This document shows, in pieces, positions 56,640 through 64,000 of a stretch of DNA of 64,000 bases. Every line of letters begins with the position of its first letter. Position 1 is the stretch's first letter. Below the pieces are notes generated by a model. The model was not told the origin of the DNA. It ran no database searches and saw nothing but the letters and a program-made list of their open reading frames with translations. Source of the DNA: JBBIWA01 sp037439425 (GTDB taxonomy: Bacteria; Acidobacteriota; Blastocatellia; RBC074). Position numbers and translations under genes: made by a program. The stretch is from assembly GCA_037439425.1 (NCBI GenBank), contig JBBIWA010000006.1:1-64000 (forward strand), in the 5' to 3' direction.

Positions 56640-57677
56640 ATGTTGAATTTTGGCTTGATCGGGGCTGGGCGCATTGCTCAGGCGTATGCCCAGGCCTTTG
56701 AAGAGGTGAAGCTGGCGCGGATTGTGGCGGTGGCCGACATTCAGAACGAAGCTGCCTCTACGATGGGGGAGTGGCTGAGTTGCCGGAGTTATGCTTCATA
56801 TCAAGCAATGGCTGCTGAAGTGCCACTCGATGCAGTAATTATTTGCACCCCACCGGCCACCCATCCGGAGATTTGTCTGTTTTTCCTGCAGCGGCAGGTG
56901 CACGTCCTTTGTGAGAAGCCTCTGAGTATTGACAGCCGAAGCGCTAAAATCATGCTGGAGACAGCGCAAAAGCGCGGCGTGAAACTGACTATGGCCTCGA
57001 AGTTCCGCTACGTTGAGGATGTGATCCGTGCCAAAAGCATCATCCGGTCAGGGCTGCTAGGGGAGATAGCGCTTGTCGAAAATGCCTTTACTGCCAGGAT
57101 CGATATGTCATCGCGCTGGAACTCTAATCCGGAGATGAGCGGTGGCGGAGTCCTGATTGACAATGGAACCCATTCTGTTGATTTGTTGCGTTATCTGCTT
57201 GGGCCAATAGCTGAAGTACAGGTGGTGGAAGGAAAACGCTCTCAGGGATTGGCAGTTGAGGAGACAGTGCATCTGTTTGTGCGTAGCTCCAGTGGTATCC
57301 TTGGCAGCATTGATCTCTCCTGGAGCATTAACAAGGAGCTTGAGAGCTACCTCAGAATATACGGCACCCAGGGCACGCTCTCTGTAGGTTGGAAGACCTC
57401 GAAGTATCACCAATCTTCAAGTAACAATTGGATTGAGTTCGGAGAGGGTTATGACAAAATCAATGCATTCCGTAGCCAGATCAGAAATTTTTGTATGGCC
57501 ATTTATGGGGAAGAAGCTTTGCTGATCACCCCGGAAGATGCTCTTGCCTCGGTTGAAGTGATTGAGGCCGCTTATGCAGCGTTGCGACGGAATCGCTGGA
57601 TCCCAGTGACGCGAGCGCTCAATGATAATCCTGAAATAGGTGATCACTGCAAAATCAGATCACGCAAGATAGCATGA
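56640..57677 (+). CDS. Gfo/Idh/MocA-family sugar dehydrogenase
   Basis: A 345-residue NAD(P)-dependent dehydrogenase. The Rossmann motif LIGAGRIAQAYAQ is at the very N-terminus, HVLCEKPLS is the CEKP signature, and the substrate domain follows. With the aminotransferase just before and the acyltransferase just after, it fits a WbpB-like role, oxidising C3 of UDP-GlcNAcA to the keto sugar. The stop overlaps the acyltransferase start by 4 nt. The dehydrogenase that would make the uronic acid (WbpA-like) is not in the window. Confidence 0.87.
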   Translation: MLNFGLIGAGRIAQAYAQAFEEVKLARIVAVADIQNEAASTMGEWLSCRSYASYQAMAAEVPLDAVIICTPPATHPEICLFFLQRQVHVLCEKPLSIDSRSAKIMLETAQKRGVKLTMASKFRYVEDVIRAKSIIRSGLLGEIALVENAFTARIDMSSRWNSNPEMSGGGVLIDNGTHSVDLLRYLLGPIAEVQVVEGKRSQGLAVEETVHLFVRSSSGILGSIDLSWSINKELESYLRIYGTQGTLSVGWKTSKYHQSSSNNWIEFGEGYDKINAFRSQIRNFCMAIYGEEALLITPEDALASVEVIEAAYAALRRNRWIPVTRALNDNPEIGDHCKIRSRKIA

Positions 57678-58306
57678 CCAGTTTTATTCACCCTACGGCA
57701 ATCATCGAAGAAAACGTTGAGATCGGGCCTGGCACCTCGGTCTGGGATCACGTTCATATTCGCCATTCGACGCGCATCGGGGAGCAGTGCATTATCGGCG
57801 GGAAGACTTATATTGCCTACGAGGTGCAAATAGGCAACCGGGTCAAAATCAACTCCTCGGTCTACATCTGCACTGGGGTCACGATTGAAGATGGCGTGAT
57901 GGTGAGCGCGGGCACCATCTTCACCAATGATCGCTTCCCGCGCGCAACCACGGTAGACCTGAAGCAGCTGCGGCCTTCCGCGCCGGATGAACATACTCGA
58001 CCAACTCTGGTGCGCGCAGGCGCTACTATCGGCGCTGGCTGCATTATCGGTAACGATCTGGTGATTGGCCGATTTGCGATGGTGGGTATGGGATCGGTGG
58101 TAACGAAGTCTGTGCCTGATTTTCACTTGGTCATCGGGCATCCGGCGCTCTCCGTTGGTTGCGTTTGTCGCTGCGGGCAAGCGCTTCTTCGTTTCTCAGG
58201 AAATCAGCCACCGGATTTTGCAAAAATCACCTGCTCGGCCTGTGGCTTGAGATATGAGATTCATCAGGGAGCGGTGGTGGAATTGCACTCGCCGGAAGAG
58301 AAATAA
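57674..58306 (+). CDS. Left-handed-helix acyltransferase with C-terminal zinc ribbon
   Basis: A 210-residue hexapeptide-repeat transferase. Repeats such as IIEENVEIGPGTSVW, RIGEQCIIGGKTYI and GATIGAGCIIGNDLVIG run over residues 8-150 and the fold matches WbpD-like sugar N-acetyltransferases. The C-terminal 50 residues add a likely zinc ribbon, CVCRCG and CSACGLRYEI. The gene overlaps the dehydrogenase by 4 nt, completing a dehydrogenase-aminotransferase-acyltransferase set for an acetamido sugar. The ribbon may bind nucleic acid or protein, or be structural. Confidence 0.87.
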   Translation: MTSFIHPTAIIEENVEIGPGTSVWDHVHIRHSTRIGEQCIIGGKTYIAYEVQIGNRVKINSSVYICTGVTIEDGVMVSAGTIFTNDRFPRATTVDLKQLRPSAPDEHTRPTLVRAGATIGAGCIIGNDLVIGRFAMVGMGSVVTKSVPDFHLVIGHPALSVGCVCRCGQALLRFSGNQPPDFAKITCSACGLRYEIHQGAVVELHSPEEK

Positions 58307-58348
58307 GGTGATCCACCTGCTCCCACAACGCAAGTTTTGAAGGTAATA

Positions 58349-59731
58349 ATGATGACGGAGAGATGGGGAATCGTTGGCGGCGGGTTATTGGGAATGACAC
58401 TGGCTCATCGGCTTGCTCAGAAAGGCAACCAGGTAACCCTGCTCGAAGGAGCCAGCCAGCTAGGAGGACTGGCTGCCCCTTGGAGTCTGGGCGAGATCGT
58501 CTGGGATCGTCATTATCACGTTACCCTCTTGTCAGATACATATCTGCGCTCTTTGCTGGCCGAGCTAGGATTAGAGCAAGAGATGCAGTGGGTCGAAACG
58601 CGCACCGGGTTTTTCACTGATAGGAAACTTTACTCCATGTCAAATACTCTGGAATTCCTTCGCTTTCCGCCCCTGGGGCTGCTGGATAAGTTGCGACTCG
58701 GCGCTACTATCTTCTATGCTTCAAAGATCAAGAATTGGAAAAGGTTAGAGCGTATTCCAGTAGCTGATTGGCTCGAGCGCTGGTCGGGGCGCCGTACCTT
58801 CGAGAAAATCTGGCTGCCGCTATTACGTGCCAAGTTAGGTGAGAGTTACCGGGAGACTTCGGCGGCTTTTATCTGGGCGACCATCAGGCGTATGTATGCT
58901 GCCCGCCGCACCGGGCTTAAGAAGGAAATGTTTGGATATATCTCCGGTGGATATGCGCGCATCATCGCTCGCTTTGCCGAGGTATTAGTTCAAGAACAAG
59001 TCTCTCTCAAGTTATCTCATAAAGTAAGACATGTAACTTCGGCGGGAGGTGGTGAAGTGGTCGTTGAATTTGAAAATGGAAGGCAAGAACACTTTGATCA
59101 GGTAGTGCTCACACTGCCATCGCCTGTAGCAGCCCATATTTGCAGAGGATTGACAGAAGAAGAGCAGAGTAGGTTAAGTAGCATTCGGTATCAAGGGATC
59201 ATCTGTGCCTCCTTATTGCTGAAGCAACCGCTAGCCGATTTCTATATAACCAACCTGACGGATGCTAACTTCCCCTTCACCGCGGTAATCGAGATGTCGG
59301 CATTAGTTGATCGCCAGCATTTCGGCGGACACTCTTTGGTTTATTTGCCAAAGTACGTAGCGCCGGATGACCCTGCCTTCTCTCTTTCTGATGGTCAGCT
59401 TGCGGAGATTTTCCTTGGGGCATTGAAGCGGATCTATCCACACTTCCAGCGCGATGATGTACTCTGCTTGCGCGTCTCCAGAGTACCATATGTATTTCCG
59501 ATTCCAACGCTGAATTACTCCGATAACTTACCGCCAATAGTGACCTCAATGCCTGGGGTTTATATTGTAAATTCAGCCCACATTGTGAACGGGACCTTGA
59601 ATGTCAATGAAACCGTTCAGCTCGCTGAAGCAGAAGCGGTTAAGCTTCTTTCCCTGCCGAGTCGGGAGAAAAAGACTGCTGTGAGTGATGACTATACAGA
59701 AACCTATTGCCAGCTTGTCACTGGACCTTGA
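58349..59731 (+). CDS. FAD-dependent oxidoreductase of the amine-oxidase/protoporphyrinogen-oxidase-like group
   Basis: A 460-residue flavoprotein. The dinucleotide motif GIVGGGLLGMTLAHRLAQKG and the GG motif LGGLAAPW are at the N-terminus; SGGYARIIARFAEVL and PGVYIVNSAHIVNGTLNVNE close the FAD site. It resembles UDP-galactopyranose-mutase-like and squalene/carotenoid-type oxidoreductases found in cell-surface loci. The ATG follows GAAGG; two adjacent ATGs are possible. The deacetylase start lies within its 3' end, so the two are tightly coupled. Confidence 0.82.
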   Translation: MMTERWGIVGGGLLGMTLAHRLAQKGNQVTLLEGASQLGGLAAPWSLGEIVWDRHYHVTLLSDTYLRSLLAELGLEQEMQWVETRTGFFTDRKLYSMSNTLEFLRFPPLGLLDKLRLGATIFYASKIKNWKRLERIPVADWLERWSGRRTFEKIWLPLLRAKLGESYRETSAAFIWATIRRMYAARRTGLKKEMFGYISGGYARIIARFAEVLVQEQVSLKLSHKVRHVTSAGGGEVVVEFENGRQEHFDQVVLTLPSPVAAHICRGLTEEEQSRLSSIRYQGIICASLLLKQPLADFYITNLTDANFPFTAVIEMSALVDRQHFGGHSLVYLPKYVAPDDPAFSLSDGQLAEIFLGALKRIYPHFQRDDVLCLRVSRVPYVFPIPTLNYSDNLPPIVTSMPGVYIVNSAHIVNGTLNVNETVQLAEAEAVKLLSLPSREKKTAVSDDYTETYCQLVTGP

Positions 59732-60689
59732 TAACCAGTGGTCCTACATGAAGACACACGGAGATCAGGGGTGGGAATCATTCCCTTCTTACCTGGATAC
59801 AGTGGTGCCTCGGGTGCTGAGCCTGCTTAAAGAGCTGAATCTGACCATAACGGTTTTCATAGTAGGTCAAGACGCAGCGTTAGCGAAGAACCAGGCGGCT
59901 CTCAAAGCATTGGCAGAAGCTGGGCACGAGATCGGCAATCACTCGTTTCACCACGAGCCCTGGTTACATCTTTATTCTGAACAGCAAATAGAAGATGAGT
60001 TGGCCAGGGCCGAAGAGCATATTGAGCGCGCCACAGGACAGAAACCTCGCGGATTTCGCGGGCCGGGATTCAGTTGCTCACTATCTACCCTGCGTGTGCT
60101 GGCTCGGCGCGGCTATCTCTATGATGCCTCTACCTTCCCTACCTTCCTGGGGCCCTTGGCGAGGGCTTACTATTTCATGACTGCGAAGTTATCTGCTGAA
60201 GAGAGACGCCAAAGACAGGCTCTGTTTGGGGCGTTGGGAGAAGGATGGCGGCCTATCAATCCCTATCTCTGGCAATTGGACCCAGGAGGGTTGATAGAAA
60301 TTCCGGTGACGACCATGCCATTTCTACGGTTCCCTATTCACGTGAGCTATCTGATCTATCTCGCACTCTTTTCTCCGGCGATAGCAAAACTCTATTTTCA
60401 GATCGCCTTCAAGAGCTGTTTACTTACTGGCACTCAGCTATCATTGCTTCTTCATCCTTTAGATTTTCTGGGCTGTGATGACACGAGAGAGTTATCGTTC
60501 TTTCCAGGCATGCAAATGAACAGCAATCAGAAGTTAGAAATAGTAGCTGAAGTGCTCAACCTGTTGTCTTCTAATTTCACTGTACTAACTATCGAGCAGC
60601 ATGCGTCCGAAGCCGCCAAAAGGACCGATTTGCGAAAGATAAAACCTCGCTTCAGCATTGATCAGATTGCTCTGGTATCGAGCAGGTAA
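59688..60689 (+). CDS. NodB-type polysaccharide deacetylase, catalytic site intact
   Basis: A 333-residue deacetylase. The metal-binding site is complete: LSLDLDNQW near residue 10, HSFHHEP with both histidines near 85-90, and the RGPGFS motif near 126. It overlaps the end of the flavoprotein gene by 44 nt. In contrast to the degenerate domain at 53593 it should be active, removing acetyl groups from N-acetyl sugars, perhaps the amino sugar built by the preceding trio. A GTG three nt earlier is an alternative start. Confidence 0.87.
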   Translation: MTIQKPIASLSLDLDNQWSYMKTHGDQGWESFPSYLDTVVPRVLSLLKELNLTITVFIVGQDAALAKNQAALKALAEAGHEIGNHSFHHEPWLHLYSEQQIEDELARAEEHIERATGQKPRGFRGPGFSCSLSTLRVLARRGYLYDASTFPTFLGPLARAYYFMTAKLSAEERRQRQALFGALGEGWRPINPYLWQLDPGGLIEIPVTTMPFLRFPIHVSYLIYLALFSPAIAKLYFQIAFKSCLLTGTQLSLLLHPLDFLGCDDTRELSFFPGMQMNSNQKLEIVAEVLNLLSSNFTVLTIEQHASEAAKRTDLRKIKPRFSIDQIALVSSR

Positions 60690-60928
60690 TACAGCGGCTT
60701 TCAGTTGAGTGAGGGGGGCGAGGACAACTTTGCTCCCCACCGGTTTTCAGGGGATAGGTACAGGCGACTGAGGGTGGAGGGAGGCTGATGACTAATCTCC
60801 GGTCACTGGGGCGTAAGAAAATTGTCACCTGAGCCGCAGCTAATCAGTCATCAGTTTTCAGGCATCAGTCTTCAGCGGGCCGGTTGCTTACTTAGACACA
60901 CATGTAAAAACGCTGTGAGGAGCTACAA
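60690..60928. other. Intergenic gap before the UbiA gene
   Basis: Non-coding with the TCAGTCATCAG-type degenerate repeats noted at 15731. A promoter for the prenyl-transferase gene may lie here but none could be identified. Confidence 0.4.
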
Positions 60929-61891
60929 TTGGCAGATTGGCATCAGCTAAACGAAGAGCTAGTCACAACAGATTATCTACCTGTCGTCGCACGTTCCCAC
61001 CACAGGTTCTTGGCCTGGCTGGCAAGCCTGCGGCCTCACCAATGGGTGAAAAACAGCCTGGTTTTTGGCGGTTTGATTTTCTCCGGCTCGCTGGTGCGGA
61101 AGGAAGCGATCTGGATAAGCCTCACGGCCTTTCTGATCTTTTGCTTGGGGAGCAGCGGGGTATATTTGCTTAATGATCTGCGCGACCTGGAAGCAGATCG
61201 CAAGCACCCTGTTAAGCGTCTACGCCCTCTGGCAGCAGGAGTTATCACCCGGACCGTTGCTAGTATTAGCCTGGTTATTTTGCTAGTTAGCTCTATCATT
61301 GCTGCTCTACTACTAAACCGATCATTCGGCCTGGTATTTAGCCTCTACTTGCTTCTAAGCATAACCTATTCACTTGGGTTAAAGAAGGTCGTTATTCTGG
61401 ACGTGATGATAGTAGCTTGGGGGTTTGTGTTGCGCGCTGTGGCCGGAGCCGTAGTCATTGGAGTACAAGCTTCGCATTGGCTGATCCTGTGTACGTTGAT
61501 GCTTGCCTTACTGGTAGCTTTTGGTAAACGCCGGCAAGAGATGATTCTGCTTAACGATGATGCACCCAACCATCGAGCTATCTTAGGGGCATATACGACA
61601 CAGTTGCTGGACCTCATGATGGCAATTACCGGCGCCGCATCGGTAATAACCTATTCTCTTTATACGATGGCGTCAGAGACGGTTGCACGCGCCGGATCAA
61701 GGAATCTCATTCTTACCGTACCATTTGTCCTGTACGGTGTTTTCCGCTATCTGTACTTGGTGCACCGCCGAGAGGGGAAGGAAGACCCGGCTCGTCTCTT
61801 CGTCACCGATCTCCCTATGCTGGTGAATGCGCTGCTCTGGGTAATTGCAGTTTGTTTCATTATCTACGGGCCTCGCAGTTGGACTTTATAA
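60929..61891 (+). CDS. UbiA-family polyprenyl-phosphate transferase, DPPR-synthase type
   Basis: A 320-residue inner-membrane prenyltransferase with about eight or nine helices. The first aspartate motif is NDLRDLEADR (about residues 84-93), the second is replaced by the weaker LDVMIVAWGF region, and the opening LRPHQWVKN matches decaprenyl-phosphate phosphoribosyltransferase (UbiA/Rv3806c-like), which puts phosphoribose on a polyprenyl phosphate carrier. That would supply a lipid-linked pentose for membrane glycosyltransferases, two of which follow. The TTG start follows GAGGAG with a 6-nt spacer. The acceptor and donor are inferred from family. Confidence 0.85.
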   Translation: MADWHQLNEELVTTDYLPVVARSHHRFLAWLASLRPHQWVKNSLVFGGLIFSGSLVRKEAIWISLTAFLIFCLGSSGVYLLNDLRDLEADRKHPVKRLRPLAAGVITRTVASISLVILLVSSIIAALLLNRSFGLVFSLYLLLSITYSLGLKKVVILDVMIVAWGFVLRAVAGAVVIGVQASHWLILCTLMLALLVAFGKRRQEMILLNDDAPNHRAILGAYTTQLLDLMMAITGAASVITYSLYTMASETVARAGSRNLILTVPFVLYGVFRYLYLVHRREGKEDPARLFVTDLPMLVNALLWVIAVCFIIYGPRSWTL

Positions 61892-61937
61892 GCAGGAAGC
61901 AAACCATCCGATTAAGGATGGGAGGAGAGAAGAGGAA

Positions 61938-63674
61938 GTGCCAAGAGTCAGGTTCGTCTTTTTGTTTCTCTTTCTGCTAGGAGCAAGCATCCGAGCGGTA
62001 GATGTTTGGCATCCCGTGGATCGTCCGTCTTGGCGAGAGTGTGACATTGCTAGCATCGCGCGTAACTATTACCGTGAGAGCATGAACCTGTTCTATCCAA
62101 GGATAGACTGGCGCGGGGAAGGGCCTGGATATGCTGAAATGGAGTTTCCCATCTATCCCTGGTTGATTGCTCTACTCTATAGGTTATGGGGATACCACGA
62201 GGTTGGCGGCCGCCTTCTCGCTTACCTGTTTTCGCTAGCCACGATAGTAATATTTTTTAAGCTTGCCCGTTATCTGTTGCCCTTAACCGGCGCTATCATT
62301 GCTTCTCTTTTCTTCGTCCTCAGTCCGCTAGCGATAACTATCTCGACCGCTCTCCAGTCCGAAGGGTTGATGTTTCTGACCTACCTTCTAGCTGTCTATG
62401 CATTTATTCGCTGGCTGGATGAGAGCTCCTGGAGGGATTATGGCATAGCTTTAGTCGCCACAGCCTTGAGCATTTTAGCCAAGGCGACAGCCGCTCATAT
62501 TGGGCTCTTGTTCGCGATTCTGGTTCTACGCCAGATAGGGATAGGAGCCTTTCGTCAGATTCGCATCTGGTTTTTTGCTCTTGCATCCTTATTGCCGGGC
62601 ATTTTGTGGTATGCCCATGCCCATCGCCTCTGGTTGGCTTATGGCAATTCACTGGGAGTGAGTAATGAATACCACTGGGCTGGCTGGGATCTGTTTACCA
62701 ATCCAAATTTCATTGTGAATATTGGGCGCTCTGAGGCCCTATATGTCTGGATGCCAGCTGGAGTAATAGTAGCTGTTCTGGGAGTATGGCTGAAGAGATA
62801 TGAAACGGAAAGAGCTGTGTCATGTAGTCTGCTCTGGCTAGCAGCCATTTTAGTTTATTATCTTATCATTGCCAGGACTAGTGGAGATGACTGGGCTGTT
62901 TATTACCACATCGTCTCTCTTCCACCAGTCGCTTTGCTGATTGGTGTAGGAGGAGACGTAATTGGACAGATAAAACTGCCTTTCCGGTTGTTGACGACGG
63001 CGACTGTTAGCTTGGGAATAATAGCTCTGCTGTCCGGGACAATAGGGGGATTATCTTTCCTGGGGATAGGGCCTGCTTTCTCCCCCTCCCTTTCGGATTG
63101 GGTGGTTAAAATTGCCGGAGCGTCTGGGCTGGCTACATTGGTTTTGATGGTAATTTTACTTGAGCGCTCTGGCAATCGCTGGAGAGAAATGGCAAAGGAG
63201 AAGCTCTTGCTACCTGGACTACTAGGGGCTGCTTCCCTGTTGACGGTTCTCTGCATCACGTTTCTCTCTCAGGTGAAGCAGGTTTTGTTTGATCTGTATT
63301 CTTCCAGGAGGCCTTCGGGATTATATACCTGCGCCCAAAAGTTTGCTCAGCTTGTTCCTGATGGGGCTTTGATCCTGGCCTCTGGAGGGGCTTGTAAAGA
63401 TCCGACTGGTTATCCGGTGGCTTATAATGCTTCCTATATGTTTTACTGGATGGATCGTAAGGGATTTAACATCTGCGAAGAAGAGCAGTCACTAGAGGCG
63501 ATCGCTGCTTTTGCCGAGCGGGGTGCCAAATACTTTGTGGCCGAAAAAAAATCCCTTAGTGCCAAACCCGGACTGGAAACCCACCTGCGCAATTCGTTAC
63601 CACTGGTATCGGAATGCGAGCAGGCACTTCTATTTCAATTGCCTCAGCCAGTCGGTGTCAAATCTCCAGAATAA
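61938..63674 (+). CDS. GT39-like membrane glycosyltransferase
   Basis: A 578-residue polytopic protein with about 11-13 helices, of the ArnT/PMT-like GT-C fold. The early loop WRECDIASIARNYY lies where the catalytic acidic residue of the fold sits, and the C-terminus is a soluble domain of about 100 residues. It would transfer sugar from a polyprenyl carrier to lipid A or another acceptor; the preceding UbiA enzyme can supply such a carrier. GTG at 61938 is chosen because GAGGAG and GAGGAA lie just before it, giving the first helix at once; the longer frame overlaps the preceding gene. Confidence 0.8.
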   Translation: MPRVRFVFLFLFLLGASIRAVDVWHPVDRPSWRECDIASIARNYYRESMNLFYPRIDWRGEGPGYAEMEFPIYPWLIALLYRLWGYHEVGGRLLAYLFSLATIVIFFKLARYLLPLTGAIIASLFFVLSPLAITISTALQSEGLMFLTYLLAVYAFIRWLDESSWRDYGIALVATALSILAKATAAHIGLLFAILVLRQIGIGAFRQIRIWFFALASLLPGILWYAHAHRLWLAYGNSLGVSNEYHWAGWDLFTNPNFIVNIGRSEALYVWMPAGVIVAVLGVWLKRYETERAVSCSLLWLAAILVYYLIIARTSGDDWAVYYHIVSLPPVALLIGVGGDVIGQIKLPFRLLTTATVSLGIIALLSGTIGGLSFLGIGPAFSPSLSDWVVKIAGASGLATLVLMVILLERSGNRWREMAKEKLLLPGLLGAASLLTVLCITFLSQVKQVLFDLYSSRRPSGLYTCAQKFAQLVPDGALILASGGACKDPTGYPVAYNASYMFYWMDRKGFNICEEEQSLEAIAAFAERGAKYFVAEKKSLSAKPGLETHLRNSLPLVSECEQALLFQLPQPVGVKSPE

Positions 63675-63703
63675 AAGCTCTCCTGGTCAAGGAGTGTTGA
63701 CTT

Positions 63704-64000
63704 GTGGGATCAGGTACAAGATTTTCACGGTGGGTAAGCTTAGAACGAGAGGGCTTGAAGTCTTTGTTCCGGCCATACCAATCAGGAGGCTATCTTGTTC
63801 CTCTAGTGATATTGTGTCATTTGAGCATCACTCTCTTTCTTGCTGCAATGCTCAATATCTGGGTAGATGAAGCTTATTCTATTAGCACAAGCGGAGGGAG
63901 CATTGAGTATACTCTAAGGCAAGCGCTTTATTTCGAGTTGCAGCCCCCGTTTTACTTTGTTCTCTTGAACATCTGGAGAAGATTAAACGATTCAATCTTC
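63704..64000 (+). CDS. Second GT39-like membrane glycosyltransferase, cut by the window end
   Basis: A frame open to the right edge for 99 codons begins with GTG after GGAG at 63691-63694. It reads an N-terminal basic stretch, a hydrophobic helix LVILCHLSITLFLAAML, then WVDEAYSISTSGG and ELQPPFYFVLLNIW. The DE after the first helix and QPPFYF are the early motifs of GT-C glycosyltransferases, so it is a paralogue of the gene just upstream. Its stop, and hence its full length, lies outside the window. Confidence 0.75.
   Translation, partial: MGSGTRFSRWVSLEREGLKSLFRPYQSGGYLVPLVILCHLSITLFLAAMLNIWVDEAYSISTSGGSIEYTLRQALYFELQPPFYFVLLNIWRRLNDSIF

Noticed and set aside
61845..61937. N-terminal extension of the GT39-like protein
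   Set aside because: It overlaps the UbiA gene and lacks a ribosome site; the GTG at 61938 has one.

Overview
The window looks like a piece of an Acidobacteriota chromosome, most likely class Blastocatellia. Support comes from gene content: a VWFA-related secreted protein of the acidobacterial type at 25122, a large Oar-like TonB-dependent receptor with an N-terminal carboxypeptidase-regulatory-like domain at 49311, and a moderately GC-rich sequence with frequent TTG and GTG starts. The taxon is inferred from gene families, not from an rRNA gene; none is present.

Layout. 1-2.1 kb is non-coding, with a family of hairpin-bearing repeats and a truncated secreted-protein remnant. 2.2-8.25 kb is a minus-strand operon with 4-nt overlaps: a two-propeller YCF48/BNR protein, a D-2-hydroxyacid dehydrogenase, an internally deleted sugar-isomerase pseudogene, a phosphohexomutase paralogue with glycine at the phosphoserine position, a small membrane protein, and a normal phosphohexomutase. 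8.8-17.1 kb (plus strand) carries a BrkB/YihY membrane protein, a MeaB GTPase fused to methylmalonyl-CoA epimerase, a parvulin-type isomerase, MTA phosphorylase, a BamD-like TPR lipoprotein candidate, a PfkB kinase, DapF and CutA. 17.2-23.2 kb has a two-component system, tRNA-Ala with a clear promoter and terminator, a ChlD/ChlI-like AAA-VWA protein, an EI24/CysZ membrane protein with a lipoprotein, and tRNA-His. A complete IS4-superfamily insertion sequence with terminal inverted repeats and an 8-bp target duplication (23.3-25.0 kb) separates tRNA-His from the VWFA gene.

26.5-46.6 kb is mostly housekeeping: a GMC oxidoreductase, a membrane glycosyltransferase, GlpD, an M28 peptidase, MetG, a frameshifted small gene, TatD, a polyprenyl synthase, a HARE-HTH protein, a CYTH protein, an AmgK/MurU-like pair (putative MurNAc recycling), AsnS, a methyltransferase, arginase and Ddl. 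46.7-52.5 kb has a small secreted Cys protein, a coiled-coil protein, a tandem PilZ protein and the TonB receptor. 53.6-64 kb is a plus-strand surface-polysaccharide locus: a degenerate deacetylase fused to a family 2 glycosyltransferase, a DegT aminotransferase, a Gfo/Idh dehydrogenase, a hexapeptide acyltransferase with a zinc ribbon (WbpE/B/D-like trio), a flavoprotein, an intact NodB deacetylase, a UbiA-type polyprenyl-phosphate transferase and two GT39-like membrane glycosyltransferases, the last one cut by the window edge.

The most unusual points are the mutase paralogue lacking its phosphoserine, the MeaB-epimerase fusion, the AmgK/MurU-like pair with a lysine at the usual metal-binding aspartate, the deacetylase domain that has lost both metal histidines, and the parvulin protein whose first-strand motif appears at the C-terminus.
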